Shown: positions 1 through 9,271 of the stretch, one piece after another
Numbering within the stretch: position 1 is the first letter of the stretch
How the letters are laid out: each line of letters begins with the position of its first letter
Source of the DNA: Thalassoglobus neptunius
GTDB taxonomy: Bacteria > Planctomycetota > Planctomycetia > Planctomycetales > Planctomycetaceae
NCBI RefSeq assembly: GCF_007859735.1
Contig: NZ_SIHI01000001.1
Span: 1,038,170-1,102,169 of the forward strand
Direction of reading: 5' to 3'
DNA: 64,000 bases
Translations under genes and position numbers: made by a program
The notes under the pieces: generated by a model
Databases searched by the model: none
The model's input: the letters and a program-made list of their open reading frames with translations, nothing else
What the model was told of the DNA's origin: nothing

Positions 1-125
1 TCTATCGGCATTGGGACTATATCAACTTCAACGCCTATAGTCGGGAGTCACGTCGGCTTCACTCCGGCGGATGATTTCGCGTCTGAGCGAGCGGGCACGA
101 CAAGGAATTGAGTGTCCTTCAAACT

Positions 126-1952
126 CTATTTACTCGGTGTTGAAAGACAGTCGAGTGCTGTTGTTGCGGAGATCCGGACTTCCGGGAGATCGTACTCAGC
201 CATGTGCATGAGGTCCGGAAGGGCAAACATGGCGTATTCTTGCAAAGCTCCCAGGCTCAAAGCTGCTGCTGAACGAACGATGGCTTCTTCGTCATGGAGA
301 GCCACTCGCAATGCAATCGCGGCATCTTCACGATAATCCCCGGTCATGCCAGCGAGAGTGACTGCGGCGAAGTAACGTTCTTCAACCGGAACACTCGCCA
401 GGGCCTGTTCCAAAACCGCATAGGATCGTGGGTCATGAGGAACGATATTCAAAAGTGCTTCGGCAGCATGGAGTCGGGCGAGGCCGGTTCCCTGATCGCG
501 TATTTGACAGAGTTGCTCAACAGCGTCCATTGCTTCGGGACCCATTTTCCCGAGTAGGTATGCCGAGAGTTGAACAACCTGAGGATCGTCTTCGGTCAAC
601 AGGTCTCGGAGTTCGTGGACGGTATCCCATGCGTCGCCTTCGAGGTCCCGAATTGTTCCGGCAGCATGCGTCCGCACGAGAGGATTCGGGTCTTCGAGGA
701 GTTTTCGAACTTCAAGTGAAGCAGGCTGTGCTTCAGGTCCCTGGAGGCTGAGTTGGACGAGTCCAGAAATTCTCTCTCCGGGAACTTCGCTCGAAAGCAA
801 AGCGATGACGGGTTGTAGATTCTCTGGAATCGGGGTCGCAGCCAGTTCTGCGGCTGGGATCTCTTCCGGGCTGGCTACCGGAGTCTCTTCTGGTCGAGTC
901 GGTGCCCACTTCGGTTGAATCACGGTCGGATTCAAATCTGATTCGACGATGAGTCTCGTGCTCTCGCTGGTTGGGTGTTCAAGAACGGGAGCTGGTCTCA
1001 CCTCGACTGCCGTTTTTACTTCCAATTCCGTTTCGGTTTCGGAAGAACTCTCTACGAGAGTCGAAGCGAGAGTCACTTTTCCGGGGCTTGCTTTGGGTGT
1101 TGTTTCCTCAGCGGGCGTCGAAGTGGCTTTCGGAGCAGTTTCTCCTTCTTCGAAGATCGCATCCCACCAGGGTGTTTCTGAGGAATTCGAAGGTTCCGTT
1201 GTCTGGCTCGCGATTGCGTCGCCTTGCGTATTGGTCGGTGCCCAATCGAACTCGCCAATGGATGCGATTGGCTCGCTTGGCAAACTCTCGACTTGTGCAG
1301 GTTCCGGAGTCTCCGCAACTTGAGGTTCGGCGCTCTCGGTGTTGGCAGCGACGTTTACGAATTCAGGAAATGACTGTTCCGATTGAGGAGACGGTTTCTG
1401 CTGAGAAGAATCCAAAGTTTCGGTCGCGGCTGCCGCGGTGCTTGCTGCAGGACTCGGTGTGTGTTCGAGATGTTCCTCGAGGAGTGCCAGGAATTCCTGT
1501 TGCTGGGCCCGGGTGAGCTGGGGATCTTCGGACTTTGGCTGTTGAGTTTCAGAGTCAAGAGTCTCCACCCAACCTTCGTTTTCAACCGGCACGATGACGT
1601 TGCTTGCATCGGACTTGGCGATGGCAGTTTCCGTCTTCTTCAGGTCAAGAGGTTGAGGGTAATTCTCTGCTTTTGCGAGACTCTCGTTGAGAAGCGTGAT
1701 TCTGTTTCGGGCGACAGAATGTGTTGGATCTTCCTCAAGAATCTGTTCATACAGTTTCTGAGCGACCTCCGTCTTTCCCTTTTGCTCATACTTCTCGGCG
1801 ATTTCGAGCAGACGATCGAATCGGTCTTCTTCTGCAGCTTGAACAGCTGGCGCAGGAGATCTGGAGGCCATCCAACTGGGTTTCGATGCGCATCCTGTCG
1901 CGGCCAGAAGGACTGGTGCAACTAACAGTAGAGTGTGTGAGATTCGACGCAT
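126..1952 (-). CDS. HEAT-repeat lipoprotein with one TPR-like segment
   Basis: This 608-residue protein starts with a lipoprotein signal peptide: charged MRR, a hydrophobic run, then ATGC as a lipobox with Cys at residue 21. Residues about 42-95 form a TPR-like helical pair (LYEQILEEDP). Residues about 95-380 are a low-complexity linker rich in Pro, Ser, Thr and Glu. Residues about 385-600 hold roughly six HEAT-like helical repeats with the usual VR-x-HAA and VRSAAA-type helix B motifs. No catalytic motif is visible, so I infer a membrane-anchored scaffold or protein-binding role in the periplasm. Such HEAT lipoproteins are common in planctomycetes. The partner is unknown. The gene stands alone; about 0.7 kb separates its start from that of the next minus-strand gene. 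Confidence 0.8.
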   Translation of the reverse strand: MRRISHTLLLVAPVLLAATGCASKPSWMASRSPAPAVQAAEEDRFDRLLEIAEKYEQKGKTEVAQKLYEQILEEDPTHSVARNRITLLNESLAKAENYPQPLDLKKTETAIAKSDASNVIVPVENEGWVETLDSETQQPKSEDPQLTRAQQQEFLALLEEHLEHTPSPAASTAAAATETLDSSQQKPSPQSEQSFPEFVNVAANTESAEPQVAETPEPAQVESLPSEPIASIGEFDWAPTNTQGDAIASQTTEPSNSSETPWWDAIFEEGETAPKATSTPAEETTPKASPGKVTLASTLVESSSETETELEVKTAVEVRPAPVLEHPTSESTRLIVESDLNPTVIQPKWAPTRPEETPVASPEEIPAAELAATPIPENLQPVIALLSSEVPGERISGLVQLSLQGPEAQPASLEVRKLLEDPNPLVRTHAAGTIRDLEGDAWDTVHELRDLLTEDDPQVVQLSAYLLGKMGPEAMDAVEQLCQIRDQGTGLARLHAAEALLNIVPHDPRSYAVLEQALASVPVEERYFAAVTLAGMTGDYREDAAIALRVALHDEEAIVRSAAALSLGALQEYAMFALPDLMHMAEYDLPEVRISATTALDCLSTPSK

Positions 1953-2138
1953 CCGTAGTCCCCTCAGTGAATCTTCTCGAGTGGCGTTCGAGTCGAAACG
2001 GCTGATTCCTGCGATTCAATACGGGTTCCCGCGCACCCATCCTTGGTGCACTCCCTATCGGAATTATCGGCGGAATCATTTCAAGACTGCATCGAATGAT
2101 TGATTTTGTGCTCTCGTTTCGATCTTCGGAAAAATTCC

Positions 2139-2657
2139 TCAAGTCGATTCGGGCAAGGAGAGTGTCGATCTGTGTCGCACGTCCTCACGTTCGGGCTTCA
2201 TGTGAGGAGTTGGAATCGAGGTTGGTGGCGTGACGCACGGCAGTTTGTTCTCAGCTGGTTCGTCGTGGCTTTCGAGGACAGTTTCGACAAGCGTCCGGAG
2301 AACCGAATGCCGGGTGACCATCCCGACGAGAAGACCGCGATCGATAACGGGAACGCGTTGATGAATATGTTCCCGGAGGGTGCACGCCAGCTTCAGAATG
2401 TTGTCGTGAGGATGGGCGATCAGCCGGACTGGAAGCATGAACTCACTGATCGGGCGATCGATCTCGCGTTCGATGATTCGGTTCTTCAAGAAGATGTAAT
2501 CAGGAACGACACCGAGAAGCGAGCCCTCTGAACTGGTTACGTATACTTCGGGGAGTTGGCAGAGAAGAAGAATTTTCTCTGCTCGCAGGGAAGAGGTTTC
2601 CGGCAACAGGCTCAGCGGAACTGATTGCATGATCTCTGAGACCGTCGGGGTTTCCAT
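2139..2657 (-). CDS. CBS-domain pair protein
   Basis: The product is about 172 residues and has two CBS motifs. The first covers roughly residues 1-60 (VSEIMQ, then LPEVYVTSSEGSLLGVV). The second covers roughly residues 65-125 (PISEFML, RVPVIDRGLLVGMVTR). CBS pairs bind adenosine nucleotides and usually act as energy-sensing regulatory modules. No enzyme domain is attached. I chose the ATG at 2657 (METPTV) because the CBS fold starts right after it; the frame is open 126 bases further upstream, but that extension looks unlike the family. The C-terminal 40 residues are polar and probably disordered. A stand-alone CBS protein gives no clue to its target. Confidence 0.8.
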   Translation of the reverse strand: METPTVSEIMQSVPLSLLPETSSLRAEKILLLCQLPEVYVTSSEGSLLGVVPDYIFLKNRIIEREIDRPISEFMLPVRLIAHPHDNILKLACTLREHIHQRVPVIDRGLLVGMVTRHSVLRTLVETVLESHDEPAENKLPCVTPPTSIPTPHMKPEREDVRHRSTLSLPEST

Positions 2658-2952
2658 AACCTGCTCCGCTGCCAAAGTGTCTTTTGTGGCCCTGAAGACA
2701 GAACTGACTCTGAAAGTGCGAGGGTGGAGAGATCCTTCACATTTCATTTTAATCTGTTCGTGTCTCAATGTTCTTCGGCACAATCTGCCGGAATCATGAT
2801 CTCAAAAAACGATCTGCCTCAAACAGATGTGATTTTGACAGAGAACTGTTGCAGACTTTACAGAAAGTTCGATCACGCCCTGTGACGAGAGAGGAGGGCG
2901 AGATGTGAGAAGTTGCTCATCGATCTTGCCAAGCTCGGCGATTCGGCCGATA

Positions 2953-3237
2953 ATGCCGATGGATGACAGAAAGAGTGAACAAGTGGAACTGACAAGCCAG
3001 GAAAAGCTGGAATCTCTTCTTCAATCGTCCCGGATTGGGATGATTGGCCTCGTAGTTGCAATTCTGATTCTCGCCGGCTTGATTCACTGGTTACGGTCGT
3101 GGTATCGGGATCGTGATGATCCTGCCGGTGGTCCGAATGAAATCCTCAATCAAATGAGGGAATTACACTTGGAAGGTGACCTGTCAGAAGAAGAATTCCG
3201 ATCCATCAAAGGTCAGATGAAAAGACCACGAGATTAA
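2953..3237 (+). CDS. Small single-pass membrane protein with SHOCT-like tail
   Basis: The 94-residue product has a polar N-terminus, one membrane helix at about residues 29-48 (GLVVAILILAGLIHWL), and a cytosolic tail ending in a SHOCT-like helical hairpin (ILNQMRELHLEGDLSEEEFRSIK). SHOCT-type tails are known as short oligomerisation modules; the exact job here is unknown. Start codons at 2953 (MPMDD) and 2959 (MDD) are both possible, and the open frame also extends to 2905, but that extension is Ser/Arg-rich and unconvincing. The gene lies between the divergent CBS gene and clpX. It would be missed by a length filter. Confidence 0.65.
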   Translation: MPMDDRKSEQVELTSQEKLESLLQSSRIGMIGLVVAILILAGLIHWLRSWYRDRDDPAGGPNEILNQMRELHLEGDLSEEEFRSIKGQMKRPRD

Positions 3238-3583
3238 TTCATTCCGAATTTCCTCAAAGGATGTCTTGAGTCACTCGGCACGACTTTGTCTCCAACAGGG
3301 AGAACGGTGGGGTTGAGTTGTCATTTCAAGAAATCACGCTGAATCGGCATCCCTTGCGAAGCTGGTTCAGCAAACTACCCCTCCCAAGGGTATATGCCAG
3401 GATGGCCATCCAGAATCACAACACCTCTCCGTTGTATCCTGGCAATTGAGTCTGATTCACTGATCATTTCCGTATCGGTTCACGAAGATCCAAATCAAAC
3501 CCCAACTCGAAACCAGTCATGGAGGTTGTTTCGAGACCTGCCGATGCTCGAGTCATCGATCGACAGTTGAGAAGGAATGTTGA
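3238..3583. other. Intergenic region upstream of clpX
   Basis: I see no gene in these 346 bases. The stretch presumably contains the clpX promoter, but I find no convincing -35/-10 pair. No hairpin followed by a T-run is visible after the small membrane-protein gene. Confidence 0.5.
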
Positions 3584-4855
3584 ATGACCTCCAAAGAGTT
3601 TACAACCGGCCGAAGCAGTTCGGGCAAGAAGAATGCAAACTGTTCTTTTTGTGGGAAAAGCTATCGTGATGTCGGACCTCTGGTAGAAGGGCCTGGAGAC
3701 GTCTATATCTGCGGGGAATGCATCGATTTGTGTCAATCGATCCTCGATCAGGATCGTCGTCGCCGTGGTGACAATAAAAAATTGTTCCAGAAGGTTCCCA
3801 CACCTCGGGAAATCGTCGCCCACATGGATCAGTATGTGATTGGTCAGGAACGGGCCAAACGGACGATGGCGGTCGCTGTCCACAATCACTACAAGCGACT
3901 CTTGCTTGCCAGTGAAGGGGAGACCGATGTCGAAATCGAAAAGTCGAACATCCTGTTCATCGGCCCAACGGGCTCAGGAAAGACTCTCCTGGCACGAACC
4001 ATTGCGAGATTCCTGCAGGTTCCATTCGCCATTGGCGATGCGACCACACTGACCGAAGCGGGTTATGTGGGCGAAGATGTTGAAAACCTGTTGCTGAAAC
4101 TCCTGCACTCCTCTGATTTCGATATCGAATCAGCGCAGCGAGGAATTATCTTCATCGACGAGATCGATAAGATCGGGAAGACCAGCCAGAACGTTTCGAT
4201 CACACGAGATGTCTCCGGCGAAGGTGTTCAGCAGTCGTTGTTGAAGATGCTCGAAGGAACAGTGGCGAATGTTCCTCCTCAAGGAGGTCGCAAACATCCT
4301 GAGCAGCAGTACATTCAAGTCGACACGACGAACGTGCTCTTCATCTGCGGAGGAACGTTTGTCGGCCTGGAAGAAATCGTTGCGAAACGATTGGGCAAGA
4401 AAATGATCGGGTTCGGTCATGATCCTCGTGATATCGAAGATCAGCGACGCGAACTGCTCGCAAAGGTGAACGTCGAGGATGTGCTTGAATTCGGGTTGAT
4501 TCCAGAACTTCTGGGTCGGTTGCCTGTCCTCAGCACCCTGCGAACACTGACCGAAGACGAACTGATCTCGGTATTGACGGAACCCAAGAATTCATTGGTC
4601 AATCAATACACGAAACTGTTTGAAATGGAGGGAGCCACTCTCGAATTCCAAACAGGTTCTCTTCGAGAGATCGCAAAAGTCGCTCGTGCAAAAGAGACCG
4701 GAGCACGTGGACTGCGAAGCGTAATCGAAGATGTGATGTTCGAAATCATGTTCGAACTTCCTGATCAGGAACGTGGCCGGCACTACGAGATTACCCCCGA
4801 GATCGTCCGAGGAGAAAAATCGCTGTTTGCTCGTGATGAATCGGCCGCAGCCTGA
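3584..4855 (+). CDS. clpX: ATP-dependent Clp protease ATP-binding subunit ClpX
   Basis: ClpX is the AAA+ unfoldase that feeds substrates into ClpP. The 423-residue product is full length. It has the N-terminal zinc-binding domain with Cys20, Cys23, Cys43 and Cys46, Walker A GPTGSGKT at 127-134, and Walker B IIFIDE at 188-193. The pore loop GYVGED, the RKH loop (GGRKHP), the ClpP-docking IGF loop (MIGFGHDP) and the C-terminal small domain ([12 protein letters not shown]) are also present. The IGF loop implies that it does work with a ClpP peptidase. No clpP or tig lies beside it, unlike in many bacteria. The gene ends at a strong intrinsic terminator, so it is probably monocistronic. Confidence 0.97.
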   Translation: MTSKEFTTGRSSSGKKNANCSFCGKSYRDVGPLVEGPGDVYICGECIDLCQSILDQDRRRRGDNKKLFQKVPTPREIVAHMDQYVIGQERAKRTMAVAVHNHYKRLLLASEGETDVEIEKSNILFIGPTGSGKTLLARTIARFLQVPFAIGDATTLTEAGYVGEDVENLLLKLLHSSDFDIESAQRGIIFIDEIDKIGKTSQNVSITRDVSGEGVQQSLLKMLEGTVANVPPQGGRKHPEQQYIQVDTTNVLFICGGTFVGLEEIVAKRLGKKMIGFGHDPRDIEDQRRELLAKVNVEDVLEFGLIPELLGRLPVLSTLRTLTEDELISVLTEPKNSLVNQYTKLFEMEGATLEFQTGSLREIAKVARAKETGARGLRSVIEDVMFEIMFELPDQERGRHYEITPEIVRGEKSLFARDESAAA

Positions 4856-5185
4856 CCTTTCGAATCCCGCCGGTAAACAACCGGTGCTGATTTGATGATC
4901 TAACGAAAAAGGTGATTTCCCGATTGGGAAGTCACCTTTTTTTGTGGAATATGCTTCGCCGACATCTCCTTCGAGTCGGTCGCTGCGATCGGGAATTGAA
5001 CCGATTGTGAATGTCAGAAAATCGGTCTCGCTGTCATTCGGACAAATGAGATAGACTGGCCCCGAATTCGGAGAATTTCCGCACCCACGGAGTGAAATGG
5101 TTCCACTTTCCGTGTAAGAACGGTGTCTTACTGGTGCGGCGAGAGTTTTTACGTTCGGACGACGTGGCAGAAGGATCTGCCTGGA
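4856..5185. other. Intergenic region between clpX and mlaE
   Basis: The 330 bases hold the clpX terminator near the 5' end and nothing else I can recognise. The promoter of the mla operon must lie in the second half, but no clear consensus is visible. Confidence 0.5.
4906..4943 (+). terminator. Intrinsic terminator after clpX
   Basis: An 11-bp stem (GGTGATTTCCC paired with GGGAAGTCACC, one G-U pair) closes a four-base GATT loop and is followed by a run of seven T. A-tract and T-tract extend the pairing. It lies 50 bases after the clpX stop. Confidence 0.9.
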
Positions 5186-6010
5186 ATGATGAAATCGCAA
5201 GCAGCGGAGTCTCAGCAACTGACGTTTGTCCACCATCTCGGACAAGCGGTGGTCGGTTTTGTCACCCTTGCTGGGGATTTGACACTGTTTGGGCTGCGGA
5301 TGGCATCCTGGATTATTCCGGGTTGGCCACGTGGGAACGTCTTGTGGCCGGTCATGTATCAGATCGGCGTGCTGAGTCTTCCGGTGATCTTGATCACAGG
5401 TGGCTTCATCGGCATGGTGCTTTCCGTTCAGGCGTACGAACAGTTTGCCTTAATGCATATGGAAAGCCAGTTGGGCACAGTCGTGAACGTCACATTGCTC
5501 AAAGAACTGGGACCGGTTCTGGCTGCGGTGATGCTCGCCGGGCGTGTTGGAAGTGCGATGGCTGCGCAGCTGGGCACGATGCGAGTCACGGAGCAAATTG
5601 ATGCTCTGACGGCTCTCGGAGCGAACCCGGTAGCCTATCTTGTTGTCCCACGCTTTCTCGCCTGCTTTCTTCTGATTCCCTTGCTGACGCTGTTTGCCGA
5701 TGGGATCGGAGTCTTGTCCGGGTGGTGGTTCAGCACTCAGGTTCTCGATGTTGAAAGCTTTTACTACTGGCATCACTCCCGTCGATTCGTCACTTCTTAT
5801 GATCTCCTCAGTGGGATTCTAAAAAGCGTTTTCTTCGGGACAGCGATTTCCTTGATCGCCTGTCATCGCGGATTTCATAGCCGCGCAGGGGCTGAAGGTG
5901 TGGGGCAGGCCGCGACGGAAGCCTTCGTCTATTCGTTCGTCGTGATTCTCGGGATTGATTTTCTCCTGGGTTACCTGTTGATGGAACTCTATCCAATTCT
6001 TTGGAAGTAA
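5186..6010 (+). CDS. mlaE: MlaE-type lipid transport ABC permease
   Basis: This 274-residue inner-membrane protein has the MlaE/YrbE permease pattern: about five to six hydrophobic segments, the conserved middle [19 protein letters not shown] stretch, and a [10 protein letters not shown] coupling segment followed by the LG-NP motif. Together with MlaF and an MCE protein it moves phospholipid between inner and outer membrane. The ATG at 5186 (MMKSQ) is preferred; the frame extends to 5123 but that part has no family resemblance. It is the first gene of mlaE-mlaF-mlaD, with 20 bases to mlaF. No gene for MlaB or for the periplasmic carrier MlaC is nearby. Confidence 0.9.
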   Translation: MMKSQAAESQQLTFVHHLGQAVVGFVTLAGDLTLFGLRMASWIIPGWPRGNVLWPVMYQIGVLSLPVILITGGFIGMVLSVQAYEQFALMHMESQLGTVVNVTLLKELGPVLAAVMLAGRVGSAMAAQLGTMRVTEQIDALTALGANPVAYLVVPRFLACFLLIPLLTLFADGIGVLSGWWFSTQVLDVESFYYWHHSRRFVTSYDLLSGILKSVFFGTAISLIACHRGFHSRAGAEGVGQAATEAFVYSFVVILGIDFLLGYLLMELYPILWK

Positions 6011-6030
6011 AGAGCGAATCGATTTCTGTT

Positions 6031-6825
6031 ATGTCGTCACTCATTGAACTTGAAAATGTCTCGCGTCAGTTCGGGACCCAACAGGTGCTGCGGGATATCA
6101 CTCTGTCGGTTGAGACAGGGAAAACGCTCGTTCTCATCGGGGAGTCGGGATGCGGCAAAAGTGTGACAATGAAGCTGATGATGAATCTGCTTCCCCCCAG
6201 CAGTGGCACCGTTCTCTGGGACGGTCGACCTGTGAAAGACAGGACCGAAAAAGAAATCGTGCGCGAGCGATTGCGGTTCGGATATCTGTTTCAGGGAGCG
6301 GCTTTGTTCGACAGCTTAACGGTCTTCGAAAATGTTGCGTTCGGGCTTCGACAGAATCGCCGGCTGCATCCGAAGCAGATTTCGCAAACAGTTCACGAAC
6401 GGCTGCGCGACGTCGGACTCGACCCCGCCATCGTCGTCGATAAGAAACCGGCTGAACTCTCAGGCGGCATGAGAAAACGGGTCGGGCTCGCTCGGGCACT
6501 CGCAATGGACCCGGAAGTGATGCTCTATGACGAACCAACGACCGGGCTCGATCCAATCATGAGCGATGTCATTAACGAACTTATTCTGCGAACTCGCGAG
6601 CGATGTAATGTCACAAGCATTGTTGTGACTCACGATATGAACACCGTTCAGAAAGTTGCTGACCGCGTGGTGATGTTTTATCCGCTGGCCCGCCTCAATC
6701 CGGAAGATCCGCAAATCATTTTTGATGGGGCAGCTGAGGAAGCCTTTGAGTCCCTCGATCCACGCGTCTCGCAATTCGTGCGAGGGGAAGCCGGTGAACG
6801 ACTTCAGGAACTCGCCATTGGCTAA
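6031..6825 (+). CDS. mlaF: MlaF-type ABC transporter ATP-binding protein
   Basis: The 264-residue product is the ATPase of the MCE lipid transporter. It has Walker A GESGCGKS at 37-44, a Q-loop in [14 protein letters not shown] (the MlaF-typical phrase), signature LSGGMRKR at 143-150, Walker B VMLYDEP at 163-169, and the switch histidine in VVTHDM. The MRKR after the signature is characteristic of this subfamily. The ATG at 6031 begins the domain directly; an in-frame TTG at 6001 would overlap mlaE but adds ten residues of no value. It sits between mlaE and the MCE gene and is almost certainly cotranscribed with them. Confidence 0.93.
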   Translation: MSSLIELENVSRQFGTQQVLRDITLSVETGKTLVLIGESGCGKSVTMKLMMNLLPPSSGTVLWDGRPVKDRTEKEIVRERLRFGYLFQGAALFDSLTVFENVAFGLRQNRRLHPKQISQTVHERLRDVGLDPAIVVDKKPAELSGGMRKRVGLARALAMDPEVMLYDEPTTGLDPIMSDVINELILRTRERCNVTSIVVTHDMNTVQKVADRVVMFYPLARLNPEDPQIIFDGAAEEAFESLDPRVSQFVRGEAGERLQELAIG

Positions 6826-7001
6826 CGCATCATGAATACCGAACTGCAGCAATTCGACTGAGCAAACACTGCAGCAATACAGCGATTAACGAAAACGAAT
6901 TCCGGCGAGTCGATCGAGTCCGTGAAAATGGGCGACCACTCGTCTTTAAGTCAATCAATCAGATCTGTCTGAAACCTTAGTCTCCAACTGGTCGTAGTCA
7001 C

Positions 7002-8189
7002 ATGTCCGAACGACAATTGCAATTTCGAGTCGGCCTGTTTGTCTTAGCGTCGATGGTCATCGGTGCCGTGCTGATTCTTCAGTTTGGTGACATCAAGGAT
7101 TATTGGAAGAAGACATATCCGCTGGCCATTCACTTCGATGATGCCCCCGGTTTGTATCCCGGAAGCCCGGTGAAACAAAACGGACTCGGAATCGGGACCG
7201 TCCGCAGCATCGTGCTCGACGAAGCAGAAGGAGGCGTTCTCGTCGTCGTTGACATCGTTGAGGATCATGTGATTCGCATCGATGCGGAAGCTTCTCTGGT
7301 GCAGTCCTTGCTTGGCGATGCCAAGATCGAGTTTTCCTCGGGCCGTGCAGGAGAAACGATTCCGCCAAACTCTCGAATTGATGGAATCGCTCCGGCCGAT
7401 CCGATGCAGATCGTGCAGAGGATGGAATCAACGGTCAACGAATCGTTGGTCTCATTCACGGACACCAGTCAGGAGTGGCAAAAGGTCGCGGTCAATCTCA
7501 ACAACTTGATGGAAACCCGCGAGGGCGATCTCGATACCGTGATTGAACGAACAGCACTCGCTCTGGACTCATTCACGAGAACGATGAACTCAGCGACGAA
7601 GACGTTTGATGAAGTCGGAACAACACTGACGCAGGCAGGTTCGACGCTCGAAACGGCAACGGCAGCCATTTCCAATGCGAACAGCTTTATCGCCGACCCG
7701 CAGCTTCAAGCCGATTTGCGGAGAACAGCAGCAGCGCTCCCTGTCATCGCTGAAGAGACCCGGCTCACCATTTCAACCGCGAGAGATTCGATTGTTCGGC
7801 TGAGCAAGAACATGGACGAAATTCACTCCGCGACCGCCCCGCTGGCCGAACAGAGTGATCTGATCGTGAATAAACTCTCCGGAAGTTTGATTCAACTTGA
7901 ATCGCTTTTGACCGAGATGAATCAGTTCGCACAACTGATGAACGACGAGAATGGCTCCGTGAAGCGTCTCGCATCGGACCCGGAGCTGTATCAGAATCTC
8001 AATCGCTCCGCAGCTTCGCTCAGTGTATTGCTCGAAAACCTAAATCCGATTCTGAACGACATGCGGGTCTTCAGCGACAAAGTTGCCCGCCACCCAGAGA
8101 TTCTCGGAATTCGCGGCGCGGTGAAGGGAAGCTCGGGATTGAAGGACTCCGCTGAGATCGAACAGACCGGAGGGTTCTTTCGCAAGTAG
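7002..8189 (+). CDS. mlaD: MCE-domain substrate-binding protein (MlaD family)
   Basis: The 395-residue protein has one N-terminal membrane helix (about residues 11-29), a single MCE domain at about 38-120 (DAPGLYPGSPVKQNGLGIG, LLGDAKIEF), and a long helical C-terminal part (about 140-370) with heptad-like hydrophobic spacing. MlaD proteins form a hexameric ring on MlaE that binds phospholipid. The C-terminal extension is much longer than in E. coli MlaD (about 183 residues) and resembles the longer MCE proteins with a helical tunnel or tether. The gene follows mlaF after 176 bases. It could be given another name of the family, such as ttg2C. Confidence 0.88.
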   Translation: MSERQLQFRVGLFVLASMVIGAVLILQFGDIKDYWKKTYPLAIHFDDAPGLYPGSPVKQNGLGIGTVRSIVLDEAEGGVLVVVDIVEDHVIRIDAEASLVQSLLGDAKIEFSSGRAGETIPPNSRIDGIAPADPMQIVQRMESTVNESLVSFTDTSQEWQKVAVNLNNLMETREGDLDTVIERTALALDSFTRTMNSATKTFDEVGTTLTQAGSTLETATAAISNANSFIADPQLQADLRRTAAALPVIAEETRLTISTARDSIVRLSKNMDEIHSATAPLAEQSDLIVNKLSGSLIQLESLLTEMNQFAQLMNDENGSVKRLASDPELYQNLNRSAASLSVLLENLNPILNDMRVFSDKVARHPEILGIRGAVKGSSGLKDSAEIEQTGGFFRK

Positions 8190-8225
8190 AACAACGATCC
8201 CGAACGGGACATCAATATTGAGAGT

Positions 8226-9083
8226 CTATGAGCTGAGAGTGTCGCTGACTCGCTGCAACAGAAACTCGTTGCATCCCAGCCGCTTCGTCGCTTTCACTGA
8301 GACGACATTGAAACCTCTCTGTTCATAGAATTCCGAGATTGCCTCGACCGAAGCAACTTCAAACGGATAGCCGCCAAGCCAGTCGCGCCAGTCATGGACG
8401 ATCGACATCCCGCGGTTTCTCCGATACTCGCGAAACGCATTCTTTCGCCGGATGATGCTGACGAGGATCGTGCGAATGCAGAAGTACGGAAAAAAGATCG
8501 CCTGCATGGAATACCGACCGACAGATCCCGAGCAGTAAATTTGCTTCACTTTTCTCCACAGGTCGGACTGCCAACCTTGATCGTTGTAAATGGCGATGGC
8601 CAGAAAACCGTCGACTCGCGTGAGTGAGATGATGTTTTCCAGCGCTTGCCACATCTCTCCGGTGTGATGCAAAACCCCCCACGAATAGACGAAATCGAAT
8701 TGTCCGAGTCGGGACAGATAGCCCGAGTCGAGCACCGATCCCGATTCGATCACCCAACGGTCATCGTCGGGGAAATAGCGATCCTTCAGCGATTGTGTGC
8801 AGGCGACCGAATTGGGATCGAAATCGAAGGAGTGAACCGTTGCCCCGAGTCTGCGGGCACAAAGCGAAAACAGTCCACTTCCCGATCCCACATCGAGAAA
8901 TGAGCGGTTTTCGAGCGTCTGGACCTGAAGCAAATCTCGCAACGACTGCTCGGCGATTTCGATTCGATTTTCGTCCAGACTGCTGAGAAACTCAGCCCAG
9001 TTCTTGCCAAAAGCAAACCGGCGGCCCTGATCGATTTCCTCTTGGGCTCCCTCCAGAGGGGATGATGATTTCGCGACATTCAT
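8226..9083 (-). CDS. Class I SAM-dependent methyltransferase
   Basis: The 285-residue protein has a Rossmann methyltransferase core. Motif I is LDVGSGSGLFS at about residues 60-70. The acidic end of strand 2 is HSFDFDPN, and the later motif is YSWGVLHHTGEMW. This arrangement matches Methyltransf_11/UbiG-like small-molecule methyltransferases. The C-terminal third has aromatic and basic patches (RGMSIVHDWRDWLGGYP) seen in methyltransferases of surface-polysaccharide clusters; that comparison is from memory and weak. The substrate cannot be named. The gene converges with mlaD and diverges from purH. Confidence 0.8.
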   Translation of the reverse strand: MNVAKSSSPLEGAQEEIDQGRRFAFGKNWAEFLSSLDENRIEIAEQSLRDLLQVQTLENRSFLDVGSGSGLFSLCARRLGATVHSFDFDPNSVACTQSLKDRYFPDDDRWVIESGSVLDSGYLSRLGQFDFVYSWGVLHHTGEMWQALENIISLTRVDGFLAIAIYNDQGWQSDLWRKVKQIYCSGSVGRYSMQAIFFPYFCIRTILVSIIRRKNAFREYRRNRGMSIVHDWRDWLGGYPFEVASVEAISEFYEQRGFNVVSVKATKRLGCNEFLLQRVSDTLSS

Positions 9084-9271
9084 GTAGCGCTGAGGTTCCT
9101 GAAAGGATTCTGCTGGGCAAGAGGACGTCCATTTTCGAGAATTGACGGCCGACTTTCTTGTTGCATGATATCAACACAAATTGAACTCTTGGAGAGTGTT
9201 TGCAAGTCGAGCGCAGCTTGGCTACGGTGTCGAATTCCAGTCAAAGTACACTCTCGTTGAGGAATCGATCC

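Noticed and set aside
2835-2863. TTGACA upstream of the small membrane-protein gene as a promoter.
   Set aside because: The sequence 17 bases downstream (TTACAG) matches a -10 box at only two positions.
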